Positions 30,225 to 41,069 of a DNA stretch of 64,000 nucleotides are shown here, piece after piece. The position numbers and the translations under genes are program-made. This DNA is from Aedes albopictus. Its lineage: Eukaryota; Arthropoda; Insecta; Diptera; Culicidae. The stretch spans positions 16,211,346 to 16,275,345 of the forward strand of contig NC_085137.1 in assembly GCF_035046485.1 (NCBI RefSeq). The letters run 5' to 3'. Numbering within the stretch: position 1 is the stretch's first letter; every line of letters starts with the position of its first letter. The notes under the pieces are model-generated. The model ran no database searches, had not been told where the DNA came from, and saw nothing but the letters and a program-made list of their open reading frames with translations.

Positions 30225-30545
30225 GTGAAACTGCGAGGAAAATATTTGCACTCTTGCCCCGGACGTTAGTTTTATCATTATTTACCCGTTTTACCCAATT
30301 CGATTGGGTAATATTTGCATATGCACTTTTGTGTGAGGAAAAATTTGCGCTAGTGTTCGTGTGTTGAAATGTCACTTATCTCTATTCTCCGGGTTTATAT
30401 GAGCCATTTCACGAAGTGACAACAATGTTGATGATGATATTGATTTTCACGTGGTAGTGACACTAGTCAAAGGCAAACGACGCGTTGGCGTTTCAAACTA
30501 TCGGATTCCTCCTGATCAAAGTTGCTCAACTAAGGATACTCAAAG

Positions 30546-31025
30546 ATGCCGGTACAACAAGCTTGGATACTGCTTAAGGACTATTATGTGAAGGTTGGAA
30601 AGGTTGCGCTGATTGAAAAGTTGTTAAAACTGGAGCTTGCAGAAGGTGGATACCTGAGAGTGGATACATGCGGCAACATTTGGGTGAGTATGAAGAGCTA
30701 TTCGAAAGAATTAACAATGTTGGAGACATGAAGGCGGCTTTCATCTTGGCAATCATACGAAAACATGGTGGATTCAAGGCCGAATGGACGTTTTTACGAT
30801 GACGTATTGTGAGAACAAAACTTCTGGAGGAGTCCGATCGACATCGCGAAAGATGTTATGGATTTGGGGATTAAAAAGTCTCAACAACGAATGAATGCCA
30901 AAAACAAACCAAAGGACCGGAAGCCAAGCGTTTATGTTATGCATGAGGGAGTGCAGAATATATAATGCGTGATTGCGAGTTGATGAAGAATGTTCGGGCT
31001 GAATCTTCCAGAGCGACTTCGCGGT
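30546..31025 (+). pseudogene. Ty1/copia gag fragment
   Basis: Decayed copia-type gag. AWILLKDYYVKVGKVALIEK and LLKLELAEGGYL resemble the conserved gag (UBN2-like) domain. The continuation HLGEYEELFERI and DMKAAFILAII lies in another frame, and a broken zinc knuckle CYA-stop-GSAEYIMRDC is near 30940-30975. Several stops and frameshifts are present. No protease, integrase, RT or LTR was found nearby. Confidence 0.65.
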
Positions 31026-31304
31026 GATGAATATAAGGCGTCGCATTACTGAGGTTAGTTCCAGAACATTGAGAAGGACACCCCGCATTGATCAGGTACC
31101 TCAAATGTTGCAATAACTGTTAAAAACGCTGTAATGTTACTCAAGTACCTCATCATCCACTTCATGTAACTATGTACATTAGTGGTCTAATAATACCTAG
31201 CGCGCTCGGCAACGTTACATCATGCCACTCAAAGTGTTACCACAAGTAATGGTTAGTTTGCTAAAACCCAGCTATCTGGCTGGTGAGGCATGGTAGCCTT
31301 ATTC

Positions 31305-31557
31305 CACAGACAAACAGACGTAACACTCTGATAATTCTCATCGTACACCGATTTAACGGTCTTTTTCAAAATTTGATAGTTGGCCAACTGCCCAACCGTG
31401 GCGCTCGCATAGTTTTTGTTCGAGTTTGACGTTTACTCACTACCGCCACCTAGTTGGTGGTCGGCCAAACTTAGTCCTTTTAGCATTGGGCGAATATGTT
31501 TCCGTGACTATGAATTGAATCGAAAAATGTTCGAAGTGTTACGTCTGTTTGTCTGTG
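31305..31557. mobile_element. 253-bp MITE, CACAGACAAACAGACGTAAC ends, 7-bp TSD
   Basis: Inverted ends CACAGACAAACAGACGTAAC. CTTATTC flanks both sides (31298-31304 and 31558-31564); an adjacent C makes a 7- or 8-bp duplication possible. Same length as 23184-23436. Confidence 0.88.
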
Positions 31558-32872
31558 CTTATTCCGTAATTTTCTTTCTGGTCTAGCTCCAACCTGGATT
31601 AGATCTTCAGGATCCTATTTTAGGAGTCTTCGTTTAGAATTTCCAGACTTTAGGGCCCCAGTTTTCAAAAAAAAAATCCACCGAAAACCTGCTTGACCTT
31701 TTTTATGCAAACTTTTTAGGAGAATGCAGTTTACCCACGTATGTGGCAACCCTAATCCCACCTAATGCATCTGACAGGAGCCAACATCTATCGTGTATCC
31801 ACAATGGAATCCATTGTGGATACACAAATGTTTACATACTGATGTTGGATTCTCAAAAATGGCGGCCTGGCACCCTGGTGAGTTTACCTCATTCCCCTCA
31901 ACTCATACGAGAGTACTGCACGCACATCACGTGTCTGACGGCGTATGACAGTCATACAGGTCGACAGGACAATAGTGGACCGAGTCGGTGGTGGTACGTA
32001 TTGCTATTGAACGTTTCACCTTTGCATCGATTGTTATGCCATTCCACGCAACGGACGGCCTAGTCCTGCCCGCTTGGGGCGGATGTATGTCTGTTCTGTT
32101 ATGTCCTGCTGTGAATCATCCACATTCGCGACATCGCTCGCGCGGGTGAACCAGGTGACAGGAAAAATGTTTATGGAATTGCATTGACAATATGACCGCA
32201 TTGTTGCACAGCTATGATTGGAGTCAGCTATAGCTATAACCATTGTAGACGGGAATCTGCAACTCTGTCTCGCCCGTGCCGTGCTCCATAATTTAGTCAT
32301 TTGACGAGGGAAATTTTCAATATCAGAAAGGGCCACATTTAATTGAATCCGTGGTTGCCCTGCCCTGATGCTGCTGCATTATGAAAATTGTCCGACACAG
32401 CCCAGGAACCGTTTGAACTTTGCCATCCCGGTCCTGTCGAGCATGCGGATTAAGTAATCTGCCATAACCGATTTGCCATCACACAGCAGCAGAGGCTATC
32501 ACCAGCAGGACATAAATGGGTTTCTCATCTCGATATAGACGACTTAACTCAATGGCATCGTCGTCGGCGGCGGCGTCATCATCATTATTATCATCGCCTC
32601 GTCTCGCCCCACAACAACTGCGAAGATTCGTTTAGAACCTGCAGCCGGCAGCAGACCCATGTAGATACGCCACTTCATTACACCCAGAGGTACGTTTAAA
32701 CCATTTTCAGACTCACTTGCTGCCGTCGTCTATGTCGTCGTTGGAGCATCGTCATCATCACCATCATCAGACGGAGGACGGCCATGCATCAGGTATATGT
32801 TATGTCGTCCTAGAATGGAGCAAAATTGTCCCCATCCTTGCGGTAGGTTCTCTCAAGCCAGGCTGTCTAAGG
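31558..32872. other. Low-copy intronic sequence
   Basis: No gene recognised. A hairpin with outer stem CCAACATC/GATGTTGG and inner stem GTGTATCCACAATGGA/TCCATTGTGGATACAC lies at about 31781-31848. Short CAT/GTC trinucleotide runs occur near 32565-32600 and 32745-32770. Confidence 0.45.
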
Positions 32873-32909
32873 CAGTGGTTCTCAATCTGGTGGAATATGT
32901 CGGGTACTA

Positions 32910-34985
32910 TAATGGTGGAATTCCTGGAGAAATAAATGATGGAATTCCTGGCGCAATTTCTGGTGGAATCCCTGGAGAAATTCCTGGTGGAATCCCTGGA
33001 GAAATTCCTGGTGGAATCCCTGGAGAAATTCCTGGTGGAATCCCTGGAGAAATTCCTGGTGGAATTCCTGGAGAAATTCCTGGAGGAATTCCTGGAAGAA
33101 TTCCTGGAGGAATTCCTGGTGGAATTCCTGGAGGAATTCCTGGTAGAATTCCTGGAGGAATTCCTGGTGGAATTCCTGGAGGAATTCCTGGTGGAATTCC
33201 TGGAGGAATTCCTGGTGGAATTTCCGGAGGAATTTCTGGAGGAATTTCCGGAGGAATTTCTGGAGGAATTCCTGGAGGAATTCCTGGTGGAATCCCTGGA
33301 GGAATTCCTGGAGGAATTCTTGGAGGATTTGCTGGTTGAATTCCTGGAGGAATTCCTGGTGGAATTCCTGGAGGAATTCCTGGAGGAATTCCTGGTGGAA
33401 TTCCTGGAGGAATTCCTGGTGGAATTCCTGGAGGAATTCCTGGTGGAATTCCTGGAGGAATTCCTGGTGGAATTCCTGGAGGAATTCCTGGTGGAATTTC
33501 CGGAGGAATTTCTGGAGGAATTCCTGGAGAAATTCCTGGTGGAATCCCTGGAGGAATTCCTGGAGGAATTCTTGGAGGATTTGCTGGTTGAATTCCTGGA
33601 GCAATTCCTGGTGGAATTCCTGGAGGAATTCCTGGAGGAATTCCTGGTGGAATTCCTGGAGGAATTCCTGGTGGAATTCCTGGAGGAATTCCTGGTGGAA
33701 TTCCTGGAGGAATTCCTGGTGGAATTCCTGGAGGAATTCCTGGTGGAATTCCTGATGGAGTTTCTGTGGAATTCCTGGAGGAATTCCTGGAGGAATTCCT
33801 GGTGGAATCCCTGGTGGAATTCCTGGAGGATATCCTGGTGCAATTTCTGGAGGAATTCCTAGAGGAATTCCTGCAGGTATTCCTGCAGGTATTCCTGGAG
33901 GAATTCCTCCAGGCGCAAGACACTGTGCAAACGAGAGTTACTCTGAGAAATTCTAAGTAACTCTTTTCACCAATGATCGACGAAATTTGTTGAAAAACAC
34001 CCCTAAAACTGCTAGAAAAGCAAGATATCGTTCAATATTGTTTTGATTTTGCGATAAATCAGGCAACACCCCAGTAAAAACGGGAGCAATCCGGAGAAAT
34101 TGTGAGCAACTCTGTGAAGGAAAATGTACTCTCCAGCACAGTGTCTTGCCCCAAGGAATTCCTATAGGATATCCTGGTGCAATTTCTGGAGGCATTCCTG
34201 GAGGAATTCCTGCAGGTATTCCTGGAAGAATTCCTGCAGGTATTCCTGGAGGAATTCCTGGTGGAATCCCTGGCGGAATTCCTGGAGGATATCCTGGTGC
34301 AATTTCTGGAGGAATTCCTGGAGGAATTCCTACAGGTATTCCTGGAGGAATTCCTGGAGGAATTCCTGAAGGAATTTCTAGAGGAATTCTTGGAGGAATT
34401 TTTGGAGGAATTCCTGGAGGAATTTCTAGAGGAATTCGTGAAGGAATTTCTGGAGGAATTCCTGGAGGAATTCCTGGAGGAATTTCTGGAGGAATTCCTG
34501 GAGGAATTTCTGGAGGAATTTCTGGAGGAATTTCTGGAGGAATTCGTGGTGGAATTCCTGTAGGAATTAGTGGTGGAATTCCTGGTGGAATTCGTGGTGG
34601 AATTCCTGGAGCAATTCCTGGTGGAAATCCTGGTGGAATTCCTGGAGAAATTCCAGGAGTAATTGCAGGAGGAATTCCAGGAGGAATTCCTGGGGCAATT
34701 CCTGGGGAAATTCCTGGATACATTCCTGGAAGAGTTGCTGGAGGAATTCCTGGTGGAATTCCTGATGGAGTTTCTTGTGAAATTCCTGGAGGATATCCTA
34801 GTGGAATTTCTAGAGGAATTCCTGGATGAAATCCTGGAGGAATTCCTGGAGGAGTTCCTGGAGGAATTCGTGGTGGAATTCCTGGAGGAGTTCCTGGTGG
34901 AATTCCGAGAGGAATTCCTAGTGGAATTCCTGGAGGAATTCCAGGAGTAATTCATGGAGGAATTCCTGGTGGAAATCCTGGAGGA
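32910..34985. repeat. Main 12-bp satellite array (GGAATTCCTGGA/GGAATTCCTGGT)
   Basis: About 2 kb of near-regular 12-mers. The unit contains GGAATTCC and is nearly self-complementary, so the two strands look alike. No unit has a stop, so up to six frames stay open ([20 protein letters not shown] on plus; [20 protein letters not shown] on minus). A higher-order repeat is visible: the variant GGATTTGCTGGTTGAATTCC recurs 252 bp (21 units) apart near 33325 and 33577. A 242-bp MITE interrupts it. Confidence 0.97.
33912..34153. mobile_element. 242-bp MITE inside the satellite
   Basis: Left GGCGCAAGACACTGTGC and right GCACAGTGTCTTGCCCC are inverted with one difference. The interior is ordinary sequence unrelated to the satellite, which resumes immediately after. 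Confidence 0.8.
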
Positions 34986-35029
34986 GTTTTCAGAAATAAG
35001 AGCCTCGAGTAGCAGTTTGGCAACCACTG

Positions 35030-35191
35030 ACCTACTGCCACCGGTAACGTTCCTGTGTGCAATAATGAACCTCGTGAGGCTGTCGGTTTTTAAATTGCAG
35101 TCATTTATATTTACTGCTACCGTGTTGTTCGGTGGGGTTCGCTTGTGGCAGCTACCACCACCGTCCTCTAGGAAGCTCAGGACGCCCGGGC
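35030..35191. other. Short unassigned spacer
   Basis: Between the hAT-like right end and the TTAA MITE; no feature seen. Confidence 0.4.
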
Positions 35192-35548
35192 TTAAGGCGA
35201 AACTGGATCCATTTCCTCACTTTTTGGGTTTTGATTTTTTATAATATAACAAAGCAATATTTTCAAAATCGGTTTTCGTGCACATGTAGAGTATGGATCA
35301 AGGTATCTCCTGATTTTTTTCGTGGTGGAAAATGTTTTTCGTTTTTGCAGAAACCATTTTTGAATAAAATTTCACAAAAAAATGGTTTCTGCAAAAATGG
35401 AAAACTTTTTCCACCACAAAAAAAATCAGAAGATGCCTTGATCCATGCTCTACATGTGCACGAAAACCGATTTTGAAAATATTGCTTGGTTATTTAATGA
35501 AAAATCAAAAACCAAAAATATGAGAAAATGCTTCCAGTTTCGCCTTAA
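35192..35548. mobile_element. Foldback MITE with TTAA ends, copy 1
   Basis: The ends TTAAGGCGAAACTGGA and CCAGTTTCGCCTTAA carry TTAA at both borders, as in piggyBac-type insertions. The arms pair over most of the 357 bp, around AAACCATTTTTG and its inverted partner. Copy 2 is at 55972-56304. Confidence 0.85.
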
Positions 35549-36386
35549 TGTGTCAACTTTCACATAAAATTTTCCAACCGTACACCTGATCCGGGCGGGT
35601 TGCTCTGGTGTCGTTTCGCAACCAACCATCTCCACCCACACACATCCGGGGTGGTGTTGCGGACCATCGGCGTTTACACACTTTTCCTCTGCTGGGTGGT
35701 GGGGAGGGAAGCGGAAGGGAGGTCTATTATTTCGTGAAAGGAATAATCGATTGTGAGCGGCACCATCTTGGTCTGGTGCTGAAGTCAACAGCTCTCTGTT
35801 TCTCTTGGAACTCCTGGCAAGGCCCTGGTTGTTATGGCTGCAAGTGCACCATCGCCACTAAGTGTGTCTGAAACTTTAATTAATAGTTTAAAGTGTACCC
35901 CATGTGTGCATGTGGGAAAATATTAACACAATAGTGGGGGTACATAAACACACTTACATGGAAGGGCGCGCAGGCGATAAGGACGCTATATGCATGATCA
36001 CAATGGAAGGGAAGTAGTTGAGTAGGGCAGCAGCCAGGGCAGCAGCATATCGCTACGCGACGGTAAGTTAAACAACGTGGAAGTCTCATTAACCATTATG
36101 AGAGAATCATGCACTCTTGTTACATTTGCACGAAGGAAGCACGAACGGTGAAAAGATGGATTTCCGTTTCCGGCTTGCGAGAGGGCTTGTAAAATACTCG
36201 AAGGGTGGCTGAAACGGATTTCAGCATGGATCAGGGAAAGCTTGAGTGGTTGGGTCGTGCTTTTGGTTTAAGTAGTAACATGAACTAGTTTAGGTTACGA
36301 TTCTATAAAGGAATGCTGCACAGAGAATAAATAAAATGAGTAGGGTAGAAATTTACTTCGTCGTATGCGCTTATTCTCGTCGTTCA
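35549..36386. other. Low-copy intronic sequence
   Basis: No coding frame with a recognisable domain and no repeat ends noticed. Confidence 0.45.
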
Positions 36387-37319
36387 ACACCAAAATTTGT
36401 TATGAGATGATAAAGAAAAGAACAAGGGTTTGGGACCATAGGAGTGTCCATTAGAGTGGGTCATCGATTATATGGAAAAATGATAAATTCAATGGTATCC
36501 CATCAGATCAAAGCGTTTTTGGTAGCATTTCAGGACCCAAATAAGTGTGCAAAATTTGAGCACGATCGGTTATGTTTACGTTTTGCGCATCGCCTTTAAA
36601 GTTTGTATGGGATTTTACATGGGAAAACACACTTTTTTGAATTTCTCTCATGACAAGCTCGAATTTTTCTAAAACCATGTAACCAATAAAGTGAAAACAT
36701 AGCCTAGGGTGTCCTGAAAAACTTTGTCGAAGACCGCGAAGTGATCTGATGCTTATGAAAAAAGTTATAGCGTTGGCATTGCTTGCCAAAGCAGCATGAT
36801 TTTGTTGCTATTGTTATTCCTTTACATGTTAAAACATAAACACATGCATGCGGTTCGTTGGTTATAACTATTTTCACAAGCATCGGATCGCTTTGCGGTC
36901 TTCAACAAAGTTTTTCAGAACATCCTAGGCTATCATTTTACAGTATCGGTTCGAAAGTTTCAGACAAACTTTTTCAACTTATAACAAAAATGCAAAAAAG
37001 TATGTTTTCCCATACAAAGTCCCATACAAATTTCAATTGCAATGCGCAAAGTGTAGACGCAATCGATCGTGCTCAAATTTTGCACAGATACTCGGGACCC
37101 GAAACGGAACCAAAAAAGCTTTGATCTGAGAAAACGGTTCCGATGACCCACGCTAGAGTCCATAGTGAAAGAATTTATGAAAAATATATTAAAAAAAAAA
37201 CTTGGATCATAAACTGTGAAGACCCGGTCCAATATTTTTCAAAAATTGTTTCACTATGACACTTCTAGGGTCCCAAACCCTTGTTCTTTTTTTCTCATCC
37301 CATAACACCAAATTTTGTA
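36387..37319. mobile_element. Outer foldback element, about 60-bp arms
   Basis: Left arm (36387-36448) and right arm (37258-37319) share GAACAAGGGTTTGGGACC and flanking sequence in inverted order. A second foldback MITE is inserted at 36452-37155, right next to the left arm. Confidence 0.75.
36452..37155. mobile_element. Foldback MITE with TA duplication, GGGTCATCG type
   Basis: Ends TA-GAGTGGGTCATCG and CGATGACCCACGC-TA. The arms include GTGCAAAATTTGAGCACGAT and its partner. The terminal consensus is shared with 20344-20794, so the two are distant members of one group. Confidence 0.85.
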
Positions 37320-37876
37320 AAATTATGACGAGCAGTGAATTCTAACTTAACTTTGCCAATGACTCATTAGATGGAAACAAAAAGATGTAGACTATCGATG
37401 ACCAGCTCTTATGGCACTAGAAATTGAAGTATTACGCAACAATTTCACTTCACTTACGACTTCACATTTAGCTCATGTTGTTCATATGCCGAAGACAACC
37501 GAACCAAACCAGCAAGTAGCCGAATTATTTTTCATCACCGTCCAATTTCACTTCGCTAGATACTTATTGAACTGACCGTCAATTCACAACCCACAAAATC
37601 TCTGTGGCACTTTAAGGTAGGATTTCACTGCTGCAGAATGCAGCAAAAGCTGCTTAGTTATTGAAATCAATTGATTTTCCCTATCGGTAAAATGTTTGCT
37701 TACAGTTGTCTTCGCCTAAGAAAGATCCAAGGAAATGTGTGCGTGGATTTTTTGCATACGAAACATCGTATTTCACCACCACAGAGAATGATTTCTTCAT
37801 TGCACTGTGATGGCGTTTTATGATATGGTGGGCAAAACTATTAACCGAAATATTTTAGTCGTTATTGTAAAGCTAC
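37320..37876. other. Unassigned sequence
   Basis: Low-copy AT-rich sequence; no feature supported. Confidence 0.4.
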
Positions 37877-38204
37877 ATCTATAGCAGGGTTGTTAACGTT
37901 AATCAACGATTAACGCCGTTTCGTTAATTCGTTAACGTTAATTGTAACGATCAACGATTCTTCCGTTTATTTTTTGGAAGCGTTGATCAACGTTAACGTT
38001 AACGTGGAGCGTTGATTTAACGTTAACGACTCCGTTAATTTTTCGTTAATTGTAGTACATATTTAATTGATACTAGACTGTACATTTAAGTGAATCTACT
38101 TGGGTCCAACCAAAAATTTCGGTAAATTTGTCGGAAAGGTGTGTAAAATCGCATAATTCAGATTGTTCTCAATTCAAATCTCTAAGTAATCAGTATCCTG
38201 AGAT

Positions 38205-39290
38205 ATATGGGATGGAAATTTTGTCAGTGTTGCATCTGCTTGTCTAAGATATCACATAAATCACAGACAAATAGATGTGACACTAACGAAATTTCAATCT
38301 CATCTATCTCATGATCCTGATTACTTAGAGAGTTGGTGTCTTCGGCAAAGTTGTTTGGCTGGTCAAGGACTAATCGATAATAGAACTTATGTTTCAAAAT
38401 TCCACCGCTAGGCGGTGCTAGTGAGCTAACAAATTTTGTTTTTCATAAATATCAGGAAAAATTGCAAAAAATTGCAACTAGCGCCGCCTAGCTGCAGAAA
38501 CTTGAACCAAACGGTAATTATTCTGAAAGCCCTTGATCTACTAAACAATATTGCCGAAGACATCATCTTTCTACAAAATCAGGATACTGAGATATGCGAA
38601 ATTCAAAATTTGTTTGCTCTCTAGCGCCGCCTAGCGGTGGAATTTTGAAACATAAGTCTTATTATCGATTAGTCCTTGACCAGCCAAACAACTTAGCCGA
38701 AGACACCAACTCTCTAAGTAATCAGGATTATGAGATAGATGAGATTGAAATTTCGTTAGTGTCACATCTATTTGTCTGTGATTTATGTGATATCTTAGAC
38801 AAGCAGATGCAACACTGACAAAATTTCCATCCTATATATCTCAGGATCCTGATTACTTAGAGAGTTGGTTTCTTCGGCAAAGTTGTTCAGCTGGTCAAGG
38901 GCTTTCAGAATATGGGCCGTATGATTCGTGATTTCACCGCTAGGCGGCGCTAGAGAGCGTACAAATTTTACATTTCACATATCTCAGCATTCTGATTTTT
39001 TAGAAAGATGGTGTCTTCGGCAAAATTGTTTGGTAGATTAAGGGCTTTCAGAATAATTATCGTTTGGTTCGAGTTTTTGCAGCTAGGCGGCGCTAGTTGC
39101 AATTTTTTGCAAATTTTCCTGATATATATGGAAAACAAAATTTGTTAGCTCACTAGCACCGCCTAGCGGTGGAATTTGGAAACATAAGTCTTATTATCGA
39201 TTAGTCCTTGACCAGCCATACAACTTTGCCGAAGACACCAACTCTCTAAGTAATCAGGTTCATGAGATAGATGAGATTGAAATTTTTGAC
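38205..39290. repeat. Palindromic cluster with CTAGGCGGCGCTAG motifs
   Basis: Six copies of a CTAGGCGG(C/T)GCTAG core, near 38410, 38482, 38621, 38940, 39085 and 39153, in orientations + - - + + -. Around the first three, arms of about 240 bp (38205-38450 and 38605-38840) are near-perfect inverted repeats, including CACAGACAAATAGATGTGAC ends like the 7-bp-TSD MITE family. The rest is a second, partly overlapping inverted arrangement. Confidence 0.75.
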
Positions 39291-39321
39291 ATTTGCATGG
39301 ATGGCTACTGTGATCAACTCA

Positions 39322-39458
39322 ATGGATTACTGCAATAATTTATTCTGGCCTGCTTACTCTCACACGAAATTTGACGTTTGAGCGGTGTCGGCACCTCTCA
39401 AACGTCAAATTTTCTGTGAGAGTAAGCAAGCCAGCATACATTCGTGCAGTGGACCATA
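39322..39458. mobile_element. 137-bp hairpin MITE, copy 2
   Basis: Same ends, length and centre as 29240-29376, with a few substitutions. Inserted at the edge of the palindromic cluster, inside the hAT-like element. Confidence 0.85.
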
Positions 39459-39694
39459 GCTACTTAAGATGAGTCACGTTTTATAATTGTCCACAAACAA
39501 CATGTGGATAGCCTAAAAACACCGGGGGATAGTCATGGACGAAATTAGAGCGCTTTGGGCACTTCCAGTGCCAAAGACGAGCGCGCTGGGTGTACATATT
39601 GCATAACAAGCGCGCTCAGTTTCACAGCTGAAGGTGCATAATGCACCAACACCATTACTTCCTTCCGAAGCATAAACTCACGCTTCCTGAGTAA

Positions 39695-39912
39695 AGCGGT
39701 CTTCTCACTTTACCGGGCCGGGACCGTGCCCCGGTCATCGTTTTCTTTCTAACGATATCTATGGCGTGCTTCTCACTTGCCCGGCCGGGGCCCGACCGAG
39801 CCCCGGCACGGTGTGATGTGAAACACGCATTAGTAATCGCATGTAAGAAATCGATGACCGGGGCACGGCCGGGGCCCGGCACGGTCCCGGCCCGGTGTAA
39901 TGGGAATAGCCC
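39695..39912. mobile_element. GC-rich foldback element
   Basis: CCGGGCCGGGACCGTGCCCC and its inverted counterpart near 39855-39895 frame an inner copy of similar CCGGGGC-rich sequence. It is strikingly GC-rich against an AT-rich background. Probably a MITE with GC-rich ends. Confidence 0.7.
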
Positions 39913-39996
39913 TTAAAGTCGGCAAAGCATTTTGCAGGTTCTTGACGTGGACGATAGACCGAGTGCACCGCCCGCTGGAAGTTCACCCGGGCAGCG

Positions 39997-40242
39997 AATT
40001 TTGACACCACAGCGGGGTCGACCCTCAACAACTTCTACCCAGCTAAATATTTGTTTAATTTATTGCAACTAGTTTTCGCGATGAAGTTGCAAAAATATGA
40101 GCTTGTGCATATGCATATGCATCACTTTAAATGGAAATTCATGTGAGAAATCAAAGAGAAAAAAAATATCAGCGCATTTTGGTAATGCATCTCTGAGTAG
40201 AAGTTGTTGAGAGTCGACCCCGCTGTGCTGTCAAAAAATTTC
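39997..40242. mobile_element. 246-bp MITE, TTTTGACA..CACAGCGGGGTCGAC ends
   Basis: About 38 bp of inverted ends: ACAGCGGGGTCGACCCTCAA on the left and GAGTCGACCCCGCTGTGCTG on the right. The loop is AT-rich. Confidence 0.85.
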
Positions 40243-40259
40243 AGGCTTAGTGAACTCAA

Positions 40260-40392
40260 TAGTCCTGTTCAACGACGTAGGTTGAACTTGCTCGAAGTTG
40301 CTGCACCTACTCTTACCCATTTGTCAACAAACGGGAAAGAGCGGGATGGAGCAAGTTCGAGTAAGTTCAACCTACGTCGTTGAACAGGACTA
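40260..40392. mobile_element. 133-bp hairpin MITE with TA duplication
   Basis: TA-GTCCTGTTCAACGACGTA and TACGTCGTTGAACAGGAC-TA bound arms of nearly 40 bp each. Confidence 0.88.
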
Positions 40393-40620
40393 ATGTTCAT
40401 CAGTGCACTCGTCTATAGAGTTTTGCATAGAAATTTAACCTCAATTTTCTCTCCGAAAAGAAAAGAATGGCAACGAATGGGAATCAAAACAAACCACCGG
40501 AAAATGTCAAAATTCGCGTGAGAGGGAAAAGGAAGGGACGAACGAGAATGGGAGCTTGCACAGTGACGTCACTTTTTATCTCCTTCTCTTTCTCTCCTAC
40601 GGCGTCGACCCATATCCGAG

Positions 40621-40656
40621 TAAACATTGCCCTCAAAATTTTGAGGGCAATGTTTA
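40621..40656. repeat. Perfect 36-bp palindrome
   Basis: TAAACATTGCCCTCAAAA followed at once by its exact reverse complement, with no spacer. Confidence 0.9.
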
Positions 40657-41069
40657 TTTTTTGTATGAGAATTTGCGAGGTTATGTTTTTGGTGCAAGCC
40701 TCTATGAACCGAACGTTCATTCGTGACGTCACCTTGCAGAATTCTATAGATTCAATTATGACACTGTTGGTCAAATGCCGGCGCACAAGTTCAAAAACAA
40801 ATTTCTTGCTAGTGAGTAATGAAAAAAAAAATCTTGTCAAACACAAATAATAAAATCCACAAGTGTCACACAGATCACAAAGCATATCACATCAATTAAC
40901 GCCAAAATTAACGGCATTCGTTGACGTTAATTTAACGCATTCCGTTGACGTTAACGTTAACTGGCTATATAATTAACGCAACGCCGTTGACGTTGATTCG
41001 GACGAAAATTAACGTTAACGGCGTTAATCGTTGATTAACGTTAACAACCCTGATCTATAGATATACATA

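Larger units (their letters stand above)
32873..35029. mobile_element. hAT-like ends bounding a minisatellite array
   Basis: Left CAGTGGTTCTCAATCTG and right CAGTTTGGCAACCACTG are inverted with 14 of 17 matches and fit the common hAT terminus CAGTGGTTCTCAAACT. Almost everything between them is the 12-bp satellite. Flanking octamers GTCTAAGG and ACCTACTG do not match well, so either the TSD has decayed or the ends are fortuitous. It could be a hAT MITE whose interior has expanded. Confidence 0.55.
37885..41052. mobile_element. 3.2-kb hAT-like element with perfect 8-bp TSD
   Basis: Starts CAGGGTTGTTAACGTTAATC and ends with the exact inverse, GATTAACGTTAACAACCCTG. ATCTATAG flanks both sides (37877-37884 and 41053-41060), the 8-bp duplication expected of hAT. 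Many GTTAAC/GTTAAT words lie in the first and last 170 bp, as expected for sub-terminal transposase-binding sites. I see no transposase. The interior is a mosaic of nested foldbacks and MITEs, so this copy is non-autonomous. Confidence 0.88.

Noticed and set aside
32797..34950. Long open frames encoding [16 protein letters not shown] or RNSSRNST repeats (collagen- or coil-like)
   Set aside because: They are readings of a 12-bp tandem repeat with no stops, open on both strands at once. No start context, splice site or non-repeat domain supports translation.
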